DNA of 64,000 nt from positions 434,001 through 498,000 of the forward strand of contig CP073694.1 in assembly GCA_018228705.1 (NCBI GenBank), in the 5' to 3' direction. A program made the position numbers and the translations under genes. The notes under the pieces are model-generated. The model saw nothing but the letters and a program-made list of their open reading frames with translations. It was not told where the DNA came from and searched no databases. Shown piece by piece: positions 41,561-49,463 of this stretch (the first letter of the stretch is position 1; every line of letters begins with the position of its first letter). The DNA is from Dysosmobacter sp. Marseille-Q4140. GTDB lineage: Bacteria; Bacillota; Clostridia; Oscillospirales; Oscillospiraceae.

Positions 41561-41974
41561 TTATTTTCTGTTCGGTTTTCTTTTGATGGACAGCAGGCTC
41601 ATAAACTCTTCAAACAATGAGGTGTCCGTCGGCTGGAACATCAGCCACTTCCCATCATGATAAGTCTTTGCCTCGTCGTAAATCCGCTGTACTTCTTTGG
41701 AGTACTGCTCTTTGTCTGTTTCAAATTTCAAACGCTCGTCTTTTCCCAGGATGATCATGAATCCGATGCAGTTTTCTCTCGCGTACAGCGCGCACAAAGT
41801 CTTGCCGCCCCGCCGGTATTTGTACTCGTAGACCCAGGCTTTTCCGCCGCTGCTCCACAGACGCTCCATGCTATATGATGCGTCAATCAGAGCACATAAC
41901 CGGATCCAAATCTCATATAAAGGTTCTCCCACCAAAGTTATCATCTGCTCCGCATTCGGAACCATATCAAGCAC
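41561..41974 (-). CDS. DUF3788 family protein
   Basis: The 137-residue protein matches DUF3788: LVGEPLYEIWIRLCALID near the N-terminus, SSGGKAWVYEYKYRRGGKTLCALYA near residue 42, and an RIYDEAKTYHDGKWLMF C-terminal part. The function is unknown. The GTG at 41974 has the best spacing from GGGAGG; another GTG at 41983 and an ATG at 41965 are possible. Confidence 0.72.
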   Translation of the reverse strand: MLDMVPNAEQMITLVGEPLYEIWIRLCALIDASYSMERLWSSGGKAWVYEYKYRRGGKTLCALYARENCIGFMIILGKDERLKFETDKEQYSKEVQRIYDEAKTYHDGKWLMFQPTDTSLFEEFMSLLSIKRKPNRK

Positions 41975-42048
41975 GGTACTCACCTCCTCCCTGCGGTTGC
42001 CAGGAAACGCCTCAGGATGGTTTCCTTAGATGCCTGCGGCGGTTATGT

Positions 42049-42700
42049 TCACAGAGTCTCCAGCTTTTCCTTGTCCAGGATGGCTGCCATGCCCCGGGAC
42101 AGTTTCACCAAGCCCACGCTCTGGAACTCCCGCAGGGTGCGGGTGATCACCTCTCGATGGGAGCCCAGGTGGTTGGCGATGGTCTCGTGGGTGATCCGCA
42201 GCTCGCAGGCCCCCCTCAATGGCGGCCTCCTGCAGCAAAAAGGCGGCCACCCGTTTGTCCATACTCTTCCACATAAACTGCTCCATCCGGCTCATGACCT
42301 CAGAAAACCGACTGGCCACCAGCTCGTTGGTGTAATTGGACACCGCTGTGGACTCAGACATGAGCTGCTGGTAGACTCCCGACGGGATGCTCCAGAACTC
42401 GGTGTCCTTTTCCGCCTGAATGGTCACATCAAACTGGATAGAGCGGATGAGGCAGGGAGCGCAGAACAGGCACAAATCCCCCTCAAACAGGCGATAAATG
42501 GTGATCTCCCGCCCCTCTTCCGAGTAGACAAAGGCCCGCAGCTGTCCGGTCCGGATCAGCAAAACCCCAGTGCAATCCGTACTGCCGCCCCGCAGGAGCG
42601 TACCCCGCTCCACGGCCTGATTGGTCAGGGAGGCCAGGAGACGCCTCTGCTGGTGGGGTTGAAGTTGGTCCCAGATGGGGAAGTAGGTCTGAAAACTCAT
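42049..42700 (-). CDS. Crp/Fnr-family regulator with a homopolymer frameshift
   Basis: The N-terminal cyclic-nucleotide-binding fold is intact (QPHQQRRLLASLTNQAV, LFEGDLCLFCAPCLI, EKDTEFWSIP). At a run of six C residues (42210-42215, plus strand) the frame shifts. As written, translation runs on to 42026 with a nonsense tail. With one base fewer the frame reads LRITHETIANHLGSHREVIT and LVKLSRGMAAILDKEKLETL and stops at 42049, a normal Crp-type HTH. The full product would be 216 aa. The CLFCAPC cysteines recall Fnr-like redox sensors. Sequencing error, decay or slippage are all possible. Confidence 0.8.
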
Positions 42701-42725
42701 GCTGCGTCCTCCTCACAGTGTCCCC

Positions 42726-42755
42726 AGTATAAGGGACGGGAACAACCCCTGTCAA
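42726..42755 (-). promoter_or_regulatory. Promoter of the Crp/Fnr gene
   Basis: On the minus strand a perfect TTGACA (42755-42750) and TATACT (42731-42726) are 18 bp apart, 25 bp upstream of the ATG at 42700. Confidence 0.65.
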
Positions 42756-43032
42756 CCGCGCGGAGAGGAGATTGCACAAGCGCCTTACCGGACCATCCGG
42801 CAAGCTACTTTTATACAGTCATCTCCAAGGTGATTTCATCACAGACAAAGATTGTCCTTTTCAGTATAGTAAATACAAATCATGGACTTTGAAACAGCGT
42901 GCGGTCCCTCTTTTAGCGGGCAAACGCGCAGAGTTTGGTATCCATGACGATGCTGCCGGCCGAAATAAACGGCGGCTTCCAGCCCAGGCAGATCTTTGGC
43001 CTGGTCAATCTAATCGTAAGGAGGTCTTTTAA
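42756..43032. other. Leader/intergenic region upstream of the QueD-like gene
   Basis: No gene is visible. A TATAGT (42865-42870) may be the -10 for the QueD-like gene. I looked for a preQ1 riboswitch core, as this pathway often has one, and did not find it. AAGGAGG ends the region. Confidence 0.4.
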
Positions 43033-43599
43033 ATGAGAAGCATCACCAAGTTGGATTTACAGTACGCCCACCGCTTTTACGGCTTCAAAGGCGAGGCCCA
43101 GTATCTCCACGGCCACACCGGCGTATTGACCATTGAGGTGGAGGACACCATCGAGCCCGGCGTCAACATGGTGTTCCCCTGCAACGAGATCCAGAAAACC
43201 GCCTGGGAAGTCCTGAAGAATTTCGACCACGCCCTGATCCTGCGTCAGGACGACCCCCTGCTGCCTGCCGTTTTGAAGGTCTATGAGGAGCAGGGCATCC
43301 GGAACGGCACCCCCCAGAACCAGATGAAGGGCCCCGCCTTCCAGACTGAGCTGGCCACCGCTTATCCCGAGTGCCGTCTGGTGGTGACCAAGGAGACGCT
43401 GACGGTGGAGGGCATGATCAAGATCGTCTACGATCTGCTGAAGGACAAGCTGAACATCGCCAAGATCACCTTCACCAGCGGCGTCAACGCGGCCTCGGCG
43501 GAGTTCGACACCCACAACCGGATCGACCGCTGCCCCCTGTGCGGCATCGCGCTGAACGAGAACGGCGTGTGCCCCAAGTGCGGCTATCGGCAGGGATGA
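43033..43599 (+). CDS. queD: 6-carboxy-tetrahydropterin synthase-like protein (QueD/PTPS family) with C-terminal zinc ribbon
   Basis: The 188-residue protein has the PTPS zinc histidines in YAHRFYGFKGEAQYLHGHTG near residues 10-30, with a FDHALILRQDD near 62 and a catalytic-type Glu/His later (VTKETLTVEGM). The C-terminal CPLCG/CPKCG pair near 168-185 is a zinc ribbon added to the usual 120-140-residue enzyme. QueD makes 6-carboxy-tetrahydropterin for queuosine; other queuosine genes are not nearby, so the reaction is inferred. Confidence 0.85.
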   Translation: MRSITKLDLQYAHRFYGFKGEAQYLHGHTGVLTIEVEDTIEPGVNMVFPCNEIQKTAWEVLKNFDHALILRQDDPLLPAVLKVYEEQGIRNGTPQNQMKGPAFQTELATAYPECRLVVTKETLTVEGMIKIVYDLLKDKLNIAKITFTSGVNAASAEFDTHNRIDRCPLCGIALNENGVCPKCGYRQG

Positions 43600-43651
43600 T
43601 TCCTCGGGTCTGCCGTCATCCCGAAAACAGTCACAGCCAAGTCTTTGCGAT

Positions 43652-43690
43652 GCGCCGGACCCGGAGCACTCCCGGGTCCGGCGCTTTTTC
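43652..43690 (+). terminator. Rho-independent terminator
   Basis: GCGCCGGACCCGG pairs with CCGGGTCCGGCGC and is followed by TTTTTC. It ends the QueD-like gene. Confidence 0.87.
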
Positions 43691-43706
43691 AGGAGGTCAC
43701 GGAAGC

Positions 43707-43846
43707 ATGGGCAGAAGATGGTTCTCTCTTCTGACCGCTTCGGCGCTGCTGCTGAGCGGCTGCTCCGCCGCCCCGGCGGGCCGCCATCAACTGCTGGGCG
43801 AAACAAGCATTGCGTCAGCCCCCGGCCTGTGCCTGGTGAGAAATCA
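43707..43846 (+). pseudogene. 5' fragment of a lipoprotein gene
   Basis: After AGGAGG, an ATG at 43707 opens a lipoprotein signal (FSLLTASALLLSGCSAAPAG). The sensible sequence ends near 43846, where a terminator-like hairpin begins and the frame then runs antisense through the next gene. It appears to be the truncated start of a lost lipoprotein gene. Confidence 0.42.
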
Positions 43847-44335
43847 AGATCCTCCCATACTGTGTTCCGATCCGAGGAGCACAATGTGGGAGGATCTATT
43901 TTTGCTGCCTGTCTGCCGCAGGTCCCTGTACAGCATTCGTATGGTGATGGCCGGAATCATTCCCATGGAGACCGACTTGTCCAACGCCGCCATCACCGAA
44001 ATGGGCCAGATCAGCGCCAAGTCCAGCGACAGCAGCAGAATGGAACTGATGAGAAAGGTGCGGCGGCAGCGGTTTTGCTCCGCCTCAGGACGGGCTCTAT
44101 TTCTCCTCTCTGTCAGAAGGGCCATGCCCCGGATGGCCGCGAGCAGGAAGCAAAGGATACCGATGCTCCCATGCCAGGCCGACTCGCAGCAAAGCCCCAG
44201 GTAGCCGTTGTACAGGGCAAAGCGCGCCGTGCAACCAAAGGACTCGCTGGCGCTCACCATCATCTGGCAGATGTAGTCTTTCCGCCATGTCCTCAGAAAG
44301 CCCGCGGCCCTCTGGCTATTTCTCATAGCTTCCAT
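43844..44335 (-). pseudogene. Truncated integral membrane protein
   Basis: The 163-residue frame has a plausible N-terminal half of a larger clostridial membrane protein: YNGYLGLCCESAWHGSIGIL, CFLLAAIRGMALL, then TFLISSILLLSLDLALIWP and a third segment cut off after SMGMIPAITIRM near 43930. Beyond that the residues are unrelated and rich in Arg. The start overlaps the TetR stop by 20 bp. It probably is the 5' part of a gene once regulated with the TetR gene. Confidence 0.48.
43847..43903 (+). terminator. Long hairpin with T-tract at the junction of two gene fragments
   Basis: The arms 43847-43868 and 43876-43897 are 22 nt long with 19 of 22 matching and two of the differences being G-U pairs. 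ATTTTT follows on the plus strand. It works as a terminator for the lipoprotein fragment. Confidence 0.55.
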
Positions 44336-44915
44336 CCCTGGGCCGCACGCAGGACTCGATGATGCCAGCGATCGTCTCCACCTCGTCGGCGCAGTCCTGC
44401 CGCAGCCATTCCTTGACGATGGCTATGATACCCTCCACATAGTAGGCCATGTAATAGGGCTGGTAGGCGGCCGGAATCCCGAACCGCTCCATGAGGGGGC
44501 CGAGGACCCGCTGCTTCAATTCTCCGTACCGGACATGCGCCCCCATGTTGCTGGGATTGCGGAACGCAGCCCGGTAAATCTTCTTGTTGTCCCGGATGAA
44601 GCAGAGATAGGGGACAAGATGTTCCCGGGTGACCAGGATCAGTTCCTCCCGCTTCCGGCTGTCTATGTCCCCCAGGACCTCCTCTTCCTGCCGAGGGAAA
44701 TAGGAGAGAAACCGCTGGTCGATCATCTCCAGGGTTTCGTTCACCAGGTCGGAGATGGTATCATAGTGGAGGTAGAAGGTGGAGCGGTTCACCCCGGCCA
44801 GGCGACAGATCTCCTTCACCGTGATGTACTCCAGGTCCTTCTCCTCCAGCAGGGCAATGAGCGCCTCATCCATCCGCAGGGCGGTATTGAAGTATTTGCT
44901 CTCCGATTTGTTCAT
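44316..44915 (-). CDS. TetR/AcrR-family regulator with TetR_C_7-like domain
   Basis: The 199-residue protein has a TetR HTH (LRMDEALIALLEEKDLEYITVKEICRLAG shape, then VNRSTFYLHYDTISDL, residues 12-60). Its helical C-terminal domain with LILVTREHLVPYLCFIRDNKKIYRAAF resembles the type that controls DhaS/other membrane or metabolic genes. AAGGAGG precedes the ATG. The truncated membrane gene downstream overlaps it. Confidence 0.88.
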   Translation of the reverse strand: MNKSESKYFNTALRMDEALIALLEEKDLEYITVKEICRLAGVNRSTFYLHYDTISDLVNETLEMIDQRFLSYFPRQEEEVLGDIDSRKREELILVTREHLVPYLCFIRDNKKIYRAAFRNPSNMGAHVRYGELKQRVLGPLMERFGIPAAYQPYYMAYYVEGIIAIVKEWLRQDCADEVETIAGIIESCVRPRDGSYEK

Positions 44916-44935
44916 CTGCCGCCCTCCTTTTATAC

Positions 44936-45295
44936 TTATTCCGCCGACTCGCTGATCTCCCGGGCCAACTGCATGATCTCAAAGGCATACTTTTCTTTGC
45001 CGGTCCGGAGAAACTTTTTATAGATGGGGTAGTTGAGGCCCACGCCCACAATGCCCAAAATTCCCAGGAGGATGCCTCCACCGGCCATCAGGATGCCGCC
45101 GTCTCCGAACACCTGCATGGAAAGGCACATCCCAAGGCCCAAAACCAGGGTCATCCCAATGCCGAAGCTGTAAGCAAAAATGGTGGCTTTGCTCCTGGCC
45201 TTCCAGTCCAGCTTTCGCAGGGCGACAACCTTGGAGGTGTCCTTGGGGGCGTATTCGTTGGCGATGGCTTCCGCGTAAATTTTATCCGTGTTCAT
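44936..45295 (-). CDS. Two-segment membrane protein, unknown function
   Basis: The 119-residue protein starts NTDKIYAEAIANEYAPKD and has two membrane segments near residues 38-60 and 66-88, followed by a cytoplasmic KEKYAFEIMQLAREISE tail. Similar proteins are common in clostridia, sometimes mislabelled dihydropteridine reductase; the function is unknown. AGGAGA precedes the ATG. It sits directly upstream of the TetR gene on the same strand. Confidence 0.66.
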   Translation of the reverse strand: MNTDKIYAEAIANEYAPKDTSKVVALRKLDWKARSKATIFAYSFGIGMTLVLGLGMCLSMQVFGDGGILMAGGGILLGILGIVGVGLNYPIYKKFLRTGKEKYAFEIMQLAREISESAE

Positions 45296-45405
45296 GGTAC
45301 TGTTCTCCTCTTATGATCGATTCTTTGCAGCTGCTGATACGATCATAGCGGAAGCAGGGTCAAAAGAGAACGACACGGTTTGCGATTCGTGCTGATTTCA
45401 GCGTG

Positions 45406-45807
45406 TTATGCCTTTTGCCGCGTCAGGAAAACGCCGACCAATGCCGCAATCAGGGCGAGGGGTGCCAGACGGACAAAGGCCCATTCAAAGGCATGGATGG
45501 CCACGCCCATGACGGCGGTCTCCGGGGCGCTGTAATCCCAGCCCAGATAAGGGCTGTTCACCGCGGCCAGGAGCGCGGCGACAGCCAGAATGCCTACGCA
45601 CACCGCGATGAGCAGCCAGTGGAGGGCCGAGCGCCGCATGGTCTTTCTCCGGGCAAACTGCAAATCGATGATCTCCAGCTTTTCCGAGAGGGCTTTGACC
45701 TCGTCCGCCTCTGACTCCGCCACCGTCTCGCCCAGCAGCGTACTGACGGGCGTTTCCAGGGCCTCCGACAGGGCGATGAGCAGGTCGGAGTCCGGGACCG
45801 ACAGGCC
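45406..45807 (-). pseudogene. C-terminal part of an XRE-membrane regulator gene split by the mobile element
   Basis: The open frame starts at the element border with GLSVPDSDLLIALSEALETP, the end of an HTH_3 domain, then a helical linker and two membrane segments (LHWLLIAVCVGILAVAALLA and FVRLAPLALIAALVGVFL). The N-terminal part lies at 53354-53463 on the far side of the element. An internal GTG at 45723 could still express the membrane half. Together the two halves give a protein of about 170 residues. Confidence 0.82.
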
Positions 45808-45830
45808 GGTATCACATAGTTAAAGATATT
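45808..45830 (+). repeat. Left terminal inverted repeat of the element
   Basis: This 23-bp end matches the inverted right end (53331-53353) at 18 of 23 positions. It lies 8 bp before the recombinase stop codon, so the recombinase gene is immediately inside the left end. Confidence 0.78.
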
Positions 45831-45838
45831 GGTATCAT

Positions 45839-47461
45839 TCAATCAATTTTGCCGATAAAGCGGTAGAAGATTTCTACCTCCTGTTCCCGGCTTCCGTCCT
45901 CACCTTTGACCGCTTCATGGACAACGATTTTTTCAATCAGCGTATTCAAAAGTTCGGCGGTCAGTTCTGTTGGATTGACGCACTCTTTCATCAAGGCAAT
46001 CCATTTTTCTGCGTCTGCGGCGTTCTGGCTTTCAGTGGCGATAGCGGATTGAAGCTGTTCAATCTTTGTGTCCAGTTCAGCCTGTTCGCTTTGGTACTTC
46101 CCGGACAACATAGAGAAGTTGTATTCCGTGATACGCCCCGCCGCCCAGTCCTCATACATCCGGGCAAACAGGGTATCGACTTCGGCTTTCCGCTTCTCTG
46201 CCTTTTTCAGTTCGGCGGCCTGCTTCTTTCTTGCGGCGGCCTGTCCCTTATCAGTGGCATTTAACAGCCGCTTCAAAAGCCGTTCTTCATCATGCTGTAC
46301 CAGCCCCGACCAGTATTGCAGACGGGAGAGGACATAGGCGTAAAGCACATCATAGCGGATATAGTGCATGGAGCATTGGCGTGTGCCCTGTCCGTACTTG
46401 CTACAATGATAATGGCCGTAAGGCTTGCTGTTCTGCCTGTTCTCCCCATAGGACAGCGACCAGCCGCAATCCGCACATTTTACCAATCCGGAAAAAATCT
46501 GTGTTGTACCGTCCTTGCATTTTCTGCGGCGGTTTGCTATCTGCTCCTGTACCTGCCGGAAAACCTGTTCGCTGATAATCGGCTCCTGCGTGTTCTCCAC
46601 CCGCACCCATTCACTTTGGGGCTTGCGTATCCTCCGCTTGTTCTTAAAGGAAATGTTTGTTTCCCGGTAGTGGATGGTATGGCCGATATAGGTTTCATCT
46701 TTCATAATGCTCTTGACCTGCGCTATCGTCCATGCGTAGCTTTTTTCCTCCGGCGCACCCGCATAGATATTTGCGAAAGTCCCGTCACGCTGAAAGTTGA
46801 TAAATCCCGGCGTGGGAACCTTTTCCGCAATCAGTATGCTTGTGATACTGGCTGCCCCTCTGCCATGAATGGCAAGGTCAAAAATCTTCTCCACTATCCA
46901 GCGGGTTTCCTCGTCGATTATCAGCTTGTTTTTGATTTCCGGGTGTTTCCTGTACCCGATGGGAGCATAGGCACCGATACGCTGTCCTGTGGCAAACTTC
47001 GCTTTGAAAGCGGCCTTTACCTTGCGGCTCGTATCTTTCGCAAACCATTCATTGAACAGGTTTTTGAACGGGACAAAATCAGAAAGCCCTTTCTCTGTGT
47101 CCTCATTCTCCGCAACGGCGATGTAGCGCACCCGTTTTTCCGGAAAGAGAAATTCCAGATAGTAGTCCATCATCACATGTTCCCGCCCGAAACGGGAAAG
47201 GTCTTTCGTGACAATGCAGTTTACTTTTCCGGCTTCCATATCGTCCATCATGCGCTGAAAATCCGGGCGTTCAAAGTTCGTCCCCGACCAGCCATCGTCC
47301 ACATACTCACCGACTACATGAAGCCCCTGTTCCTTTGCGTACTGTTGCAGGATTGTCCGCTGTGTTTCAATGCTTACGCTGTCACCATAGTTTTCATCGT
47401 CCCGGCTCAATCTCATATAAAGCGCCGTGTTGTAAATCATAGTATTGTAAGGTTGTTTCAC
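45839..47461 (-). CDS. Large serine recombinase of the mobile element
   Basis: The 540-residue protein has a resolvase domain with catalytic Ser in YMRLSRDDEN near residue 19, then SIETQRTILQQYA, DDGWSGTNFERPDFQRMM and TKDLSRFGREHV. A Recombinase domain follows (near 175-300), a zinc-ribbon domain (CADCGWSLSYG, later C residues) near 330-375, and a long coiled coil near 415-490. The start is a GTG at 47461 with AAGGAGG 10 nt upstream. It should excise and insert the element at the CC core without other proteins. Confidence 0.95.
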   Translation of the reverse strand: MKQPYNTMIYNTALYMRLSRDDENYGDSVSIETQRTILQQYAKEQGLHVVGEYVDDGWSGTNFERPDFQRMMDDMEAGKVNCIVTKDLSRFGREHVMMDYYLEFLFPEKRVRYIAVAENEDTEKGLSDFVPFKNLFNEWFAKDTSRKVKAAFKAKFATGQRIGAYAPIGYRKHPEIKNKLIIDEETRWIVEKIFDLAIHGRGAASITSILIAEKVPTPGFINFQRDGTFANIYAGAPEEKSYAWTIAQVKSIMKDETYIGHTIHYRETNISFKNKRRIRKPQSEWVRVENTQEPIISEQVFRQVQEQIANRRRKCKDGTTQIFSGLVKCADCGWSLSYGENRQNSKPYGHYHCSKYGQGTRQCSMHYIRYDVLYAYVLSRLQYWSGLVQHDEERLLKRLLNATDKGQAAARKKQAAELKKAEKRKAEVDTLFARMYEDWAAGRITEYNFSMLSGKYQSEQAELDTKIEQLQSAIATESQNAADAEKWIALMKECVNPTELTAELLNTLIEKIVVHEAVKGEDGSREQEVEIFYRFIGKID

Positions 47462-47505
47462 CGTTAAAAATCCTCCTTCTAAAGAAACAACCCACGCTTA
47501 CAATA
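47443..47505 (-). promoter_or_regulatory. Hairpin over the recombinase ribosome-binding site and start
   Basis: TATTGTAAG-GTTGTTTC (47443-47459) pairs with GAAACAAC (47484-47491) and CTTACAATA (47497-47505), with a 5-nt bulge. The start codon overlaps one arm and AAGGAGG lies in the loop, so the structure could limit translation of the recombinase. Confidence 0.5.
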
Positions 47506-47521
47506 CTTTTGCTCTATGGCA

Positions 47522-47551
47522 ATTATATCATAAGCGTGGGTGTGCTATCAA
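47522..47551 (-). promoter_or_regulatory. Recombinase promoter flanked by an inverted repeat
   Basis: On the minus strand TTGATA (47551-47546) and TATAAT (47527-47522) are 18 bp apart. CCCACGCTTA (47491-47500) and TAAGCGTGGG (47531-47540) form a 10-bp dyad, with one arm in the promoter spacer and the other in the leader, a possible operator pair. Confidence 0.6.
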
Positions 47552-47561
47552 TGATGGGCTA

Positions 47562-47756
47562 TCAGGTTGAAGCGGCTTTTTCTGCGGTGTGCCGCACCAC
47601 ATCTACAATCAGATCACCGAGGGGCTTCCCGCCTGCGGCGAAGTGTTCGGAGATTTTTATACGGTTGTTCCCACATACAAAATACTGCGTGCCGTTCTCT
47701 GCTTGTATGACCTGCCCTGTCCGGGGTGTAAAAGTATCGCTTTCGCTTTTTGCCAT
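47562..47756 (-). CDS. tnpW: Transposon-encoded protein TnpW
   Basis: The 64-residue protein matches the TnpW family: FTPRTGQVIQAENGTQYFV, NNRIKISEHFAAGGKPLGDL and a C-terminal DVVRHTAEKAA helix. TnpW proteins come from Tn4451/Tn4453-type elements; their role is unknown. The ATG at 47756 follows GGAGG. It lies between the relaxase and the recombinase on the same strand. Confidence 0.82.
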   Translation of the reverse strand: MAKSESDTFTPRTGQVIQAENGTQYFVCGNNRIKISEHFAAGGKPLGDLIVDVVRHTAEKAAST

Positions 47757-47828
47757 CCAGTGTCCTCCATATTCAGTTTTCAAGGTACAATGCCGCACAA
47801 GGGCGGCGAAATTTTCTGCTTATATCTA

Positions 47829-48773
47829 TCACCTTTCCTTTACCGTGTGCCGCTGCTGCCGTTTCAGTTCCGCCAGTATATCCGGCGGGATACGGTTAAC
47901 CAGCCGCTGTAAATTGTCCAGTTCGCTTTCCAGCTTTGCCCGTTCCATCGTATCTTTCATCTTGCCTTTTTCGCTGGCTTTGGCTCTGGCTTCCAGTTTT
48001 TCATTTTCTGCCAAAAGGTCGTTTATCGTGACCTTGTATTTTTTGAGCTGCCCGGAGAAGTTCTCCATCTGCGGAAACCACTTTTTCAGCAGGGAGAGGG
48101 CTTCCTCTTTTTTCTTTCCGGCGTTCAGCGGGTTAATGCCGTCAAGGGCGGCTTCAATGGCTCTGGCCTGTTTGGAGAGGGAAACCGCCTGTTTGAAAAG
48201 CCGGGTGGGGATATGCTTCCGGCCTGTCTTGCTGGCACTTTCCCCACGCTCCAAGTCAGGATATTTCTCCACCATATAGGCGTGAAAATCATCCTGCCAC
48301 TTCGTCAGGTTTGCCCGGTTGCCGATAATCTCCTTTGCACACAGGCGGTTGTCCTTTGTCAGCGGAACAAAGGTCAAATGCAGGTGGGGCGTTTTTTCGT
48401 CCATGTGTACCACCGCCGACACGATATTTTCCTGTCCTACCCGTCCAATGAGGAAGTCCGCCGCCCTTTGGAAGAACGCCTGTATCTCCTTTGGGGGTTT
48501 CCTCTTGAAAAACTCCGGGCTGGCGGTTATCAGCGTATCGACAAACCGTGTGCTGTCTTTCCTTGTCCGGCATCCGGCCTGCTCGATACGGCTCTGAATG
48601 AAGTGGTAATAGCGTCCCTCCGGCTTGACGATATGGAAATTGTATTTGCTCCGGCTTGTGTCAATGTCGGGGTTACTGGCGTATTGTTCTTTCTGTCTTT
48701 CGTGATGGGCTTCCAGCGGCCTTGCCGGGTTGCCCTTGTGCTTCTCAAACCGCAAAATTGCGTGTTGTGCCAT
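47829..48773 (-). CDS. MobV-family relaxase (Mob/Pre, TnpZ-like)
   Basis: The 314-residue protein has the Mob_Pre pattern: an N-terminal AILRFEKHKG, DSTRFVDTLITASPEFF near residue 74, and the metal-binding HMDEKTPHLHLTFVPLT near 123. A coiled-coil C-terminal half follows from about 230. Such relaxases nick at oriT and let the element use a helper conjugation system; no transfer (type IV) genes are present here, so it is mobilizable only. Confidence 0.94.
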   Translation of the reverse strand: MAQHAILRFEKHKGNPARPLEAHHERQKEQYASNPDIDTSRSKYNFHIVKPEGRYYHFIQSRIEQAGCRTRKDSTRFVDTLITASPEFFKRKPPKEIQAFFQRAADFLIGRVGQENIVSAVVHMDEKTPHLHLTFVPLTKDNRLCAKEIIGNRANLTKWQDDFHAYMVEKYPDLERGESASKTGRKHIPTRLFKQAVSLSKQARAIEAALDGINPLNAGKKKEEALSLLKKWFPQMENFSGQLKKYKVTINDLLAENEKLEARAKASEKGKMKDTMERAKLESELDNLQRLVNRIPPDILAELKRQQRHTVKER

Positions 48774-48787
48774 TCTGCTCCTTTCCC

Positions 48788-48862
48788 CATTCCTTTCCTA
48801 TCCGGGGTTTTCCACAGGGAAAATCCCGCCGGAATTATCTCTGATACGATAGGAATGGAATG
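48788..48862. other. Candidate origin of transfer (oriT)
   Basis: Upstream of the relaxase are outer arms CATTCCTTTCCTATC (48788-48802) and GATAGGAATGGAATG (48848-48862), 14 of 15 matching, around an inner near-perfect dyad GGGGTTTTCC-ACA-GGGAAAATCCC (48804-48827). Nested dyads next to a MobV gene are the usual setting of oriT. The nick site is not identified. Confidence 0.42.
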
Positions 48863-48956
48863 GATATAAATCAATCATTTTAATCTTTGTATTTCTATAT
48901 ACCGTCTGGTTTTCGTACTTCTCAAGATTGATTTCCGTACTTCAAGGGTGCGGTTT

Positions 48957-49352
48957 TCAGTCCTCCGGCGTACCAGAACGGGATTTCTTGAAGTCGGTGT
49001 TTGGAACCGCTTCATAGGATTTTGGGAAAATGCGGTTGGGTTTTCCACAGCCCTGCTTCTGGATTTCCACCAGTCCGGCGTATTGCAGTTCCCGCAGGGT
49101 GTTCACCGCTTTCTGCCGCCCACAATGGAGCAGTGTGACCACTTCACAGATAGGGTAATACAGGAAAATCCGTCCGCAGTCATCCGCCCACCCATTCTTG
49201 CGGGATAACTCTGTCCGGCGCAGGATAAAGGCATACAGAACCTTTGCCTCGTTAGACAGGGCCTTGAATGTGGGGGCTTCAAAGAGGAAATTCGGGAGCC
49301 GGGTGAAGCTGAACGCCCTTTCCGGCTGATGGATATAAATGGTATTTGTCAT
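48957..49352 (-). CDS. Replication initiator protein A (RepA_N) N-terminal domain, short
   Basis: The 131-residue protein matches the RepA N-terminal HTH domain (FTRLPNFLFEAPTFKALSNEAKVLYAFI and GRIFLYYPICEVVTLLHCGRQKAV). Family members usually run to 250-300 residues with a second DNA-binding domain; here the protein ends soon after FKKSRSGTPED. It may be a truncated or specialised version. It could support rolling or theta copying of the excised circle, but this is doubtful. Confidence 0.66.
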   Translation of the reverse strand: MTNTIYIHQPERAFSFTRLPNFLFEAPTFKALSNEAKVLYAFILRRTELSRKNGWADDCGRIFLYYPICEVVTLLHCGRQKAVNTLRELQYAGLVEIQKQGCGKPNRIFPKSYEAVPNTDFKKSRSGTPED

Positions 49353-49463
49353 AGTGCGTTTTGTGGACGGTTAGAAGCCCTTTTTCCGGGGCGGGCGATA
49401 CTTGATACCACCTGCCCCGGTTTGGGGCTTGCGAAGCCTGATAAATCAAGGCTTTTTCCGCTC

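Noticed and set aside
42756..43032. A preQ1 riboswitch before the QueD-like gene
   Set aside because: No preQ1-type core or pseudoknot could be recognised.
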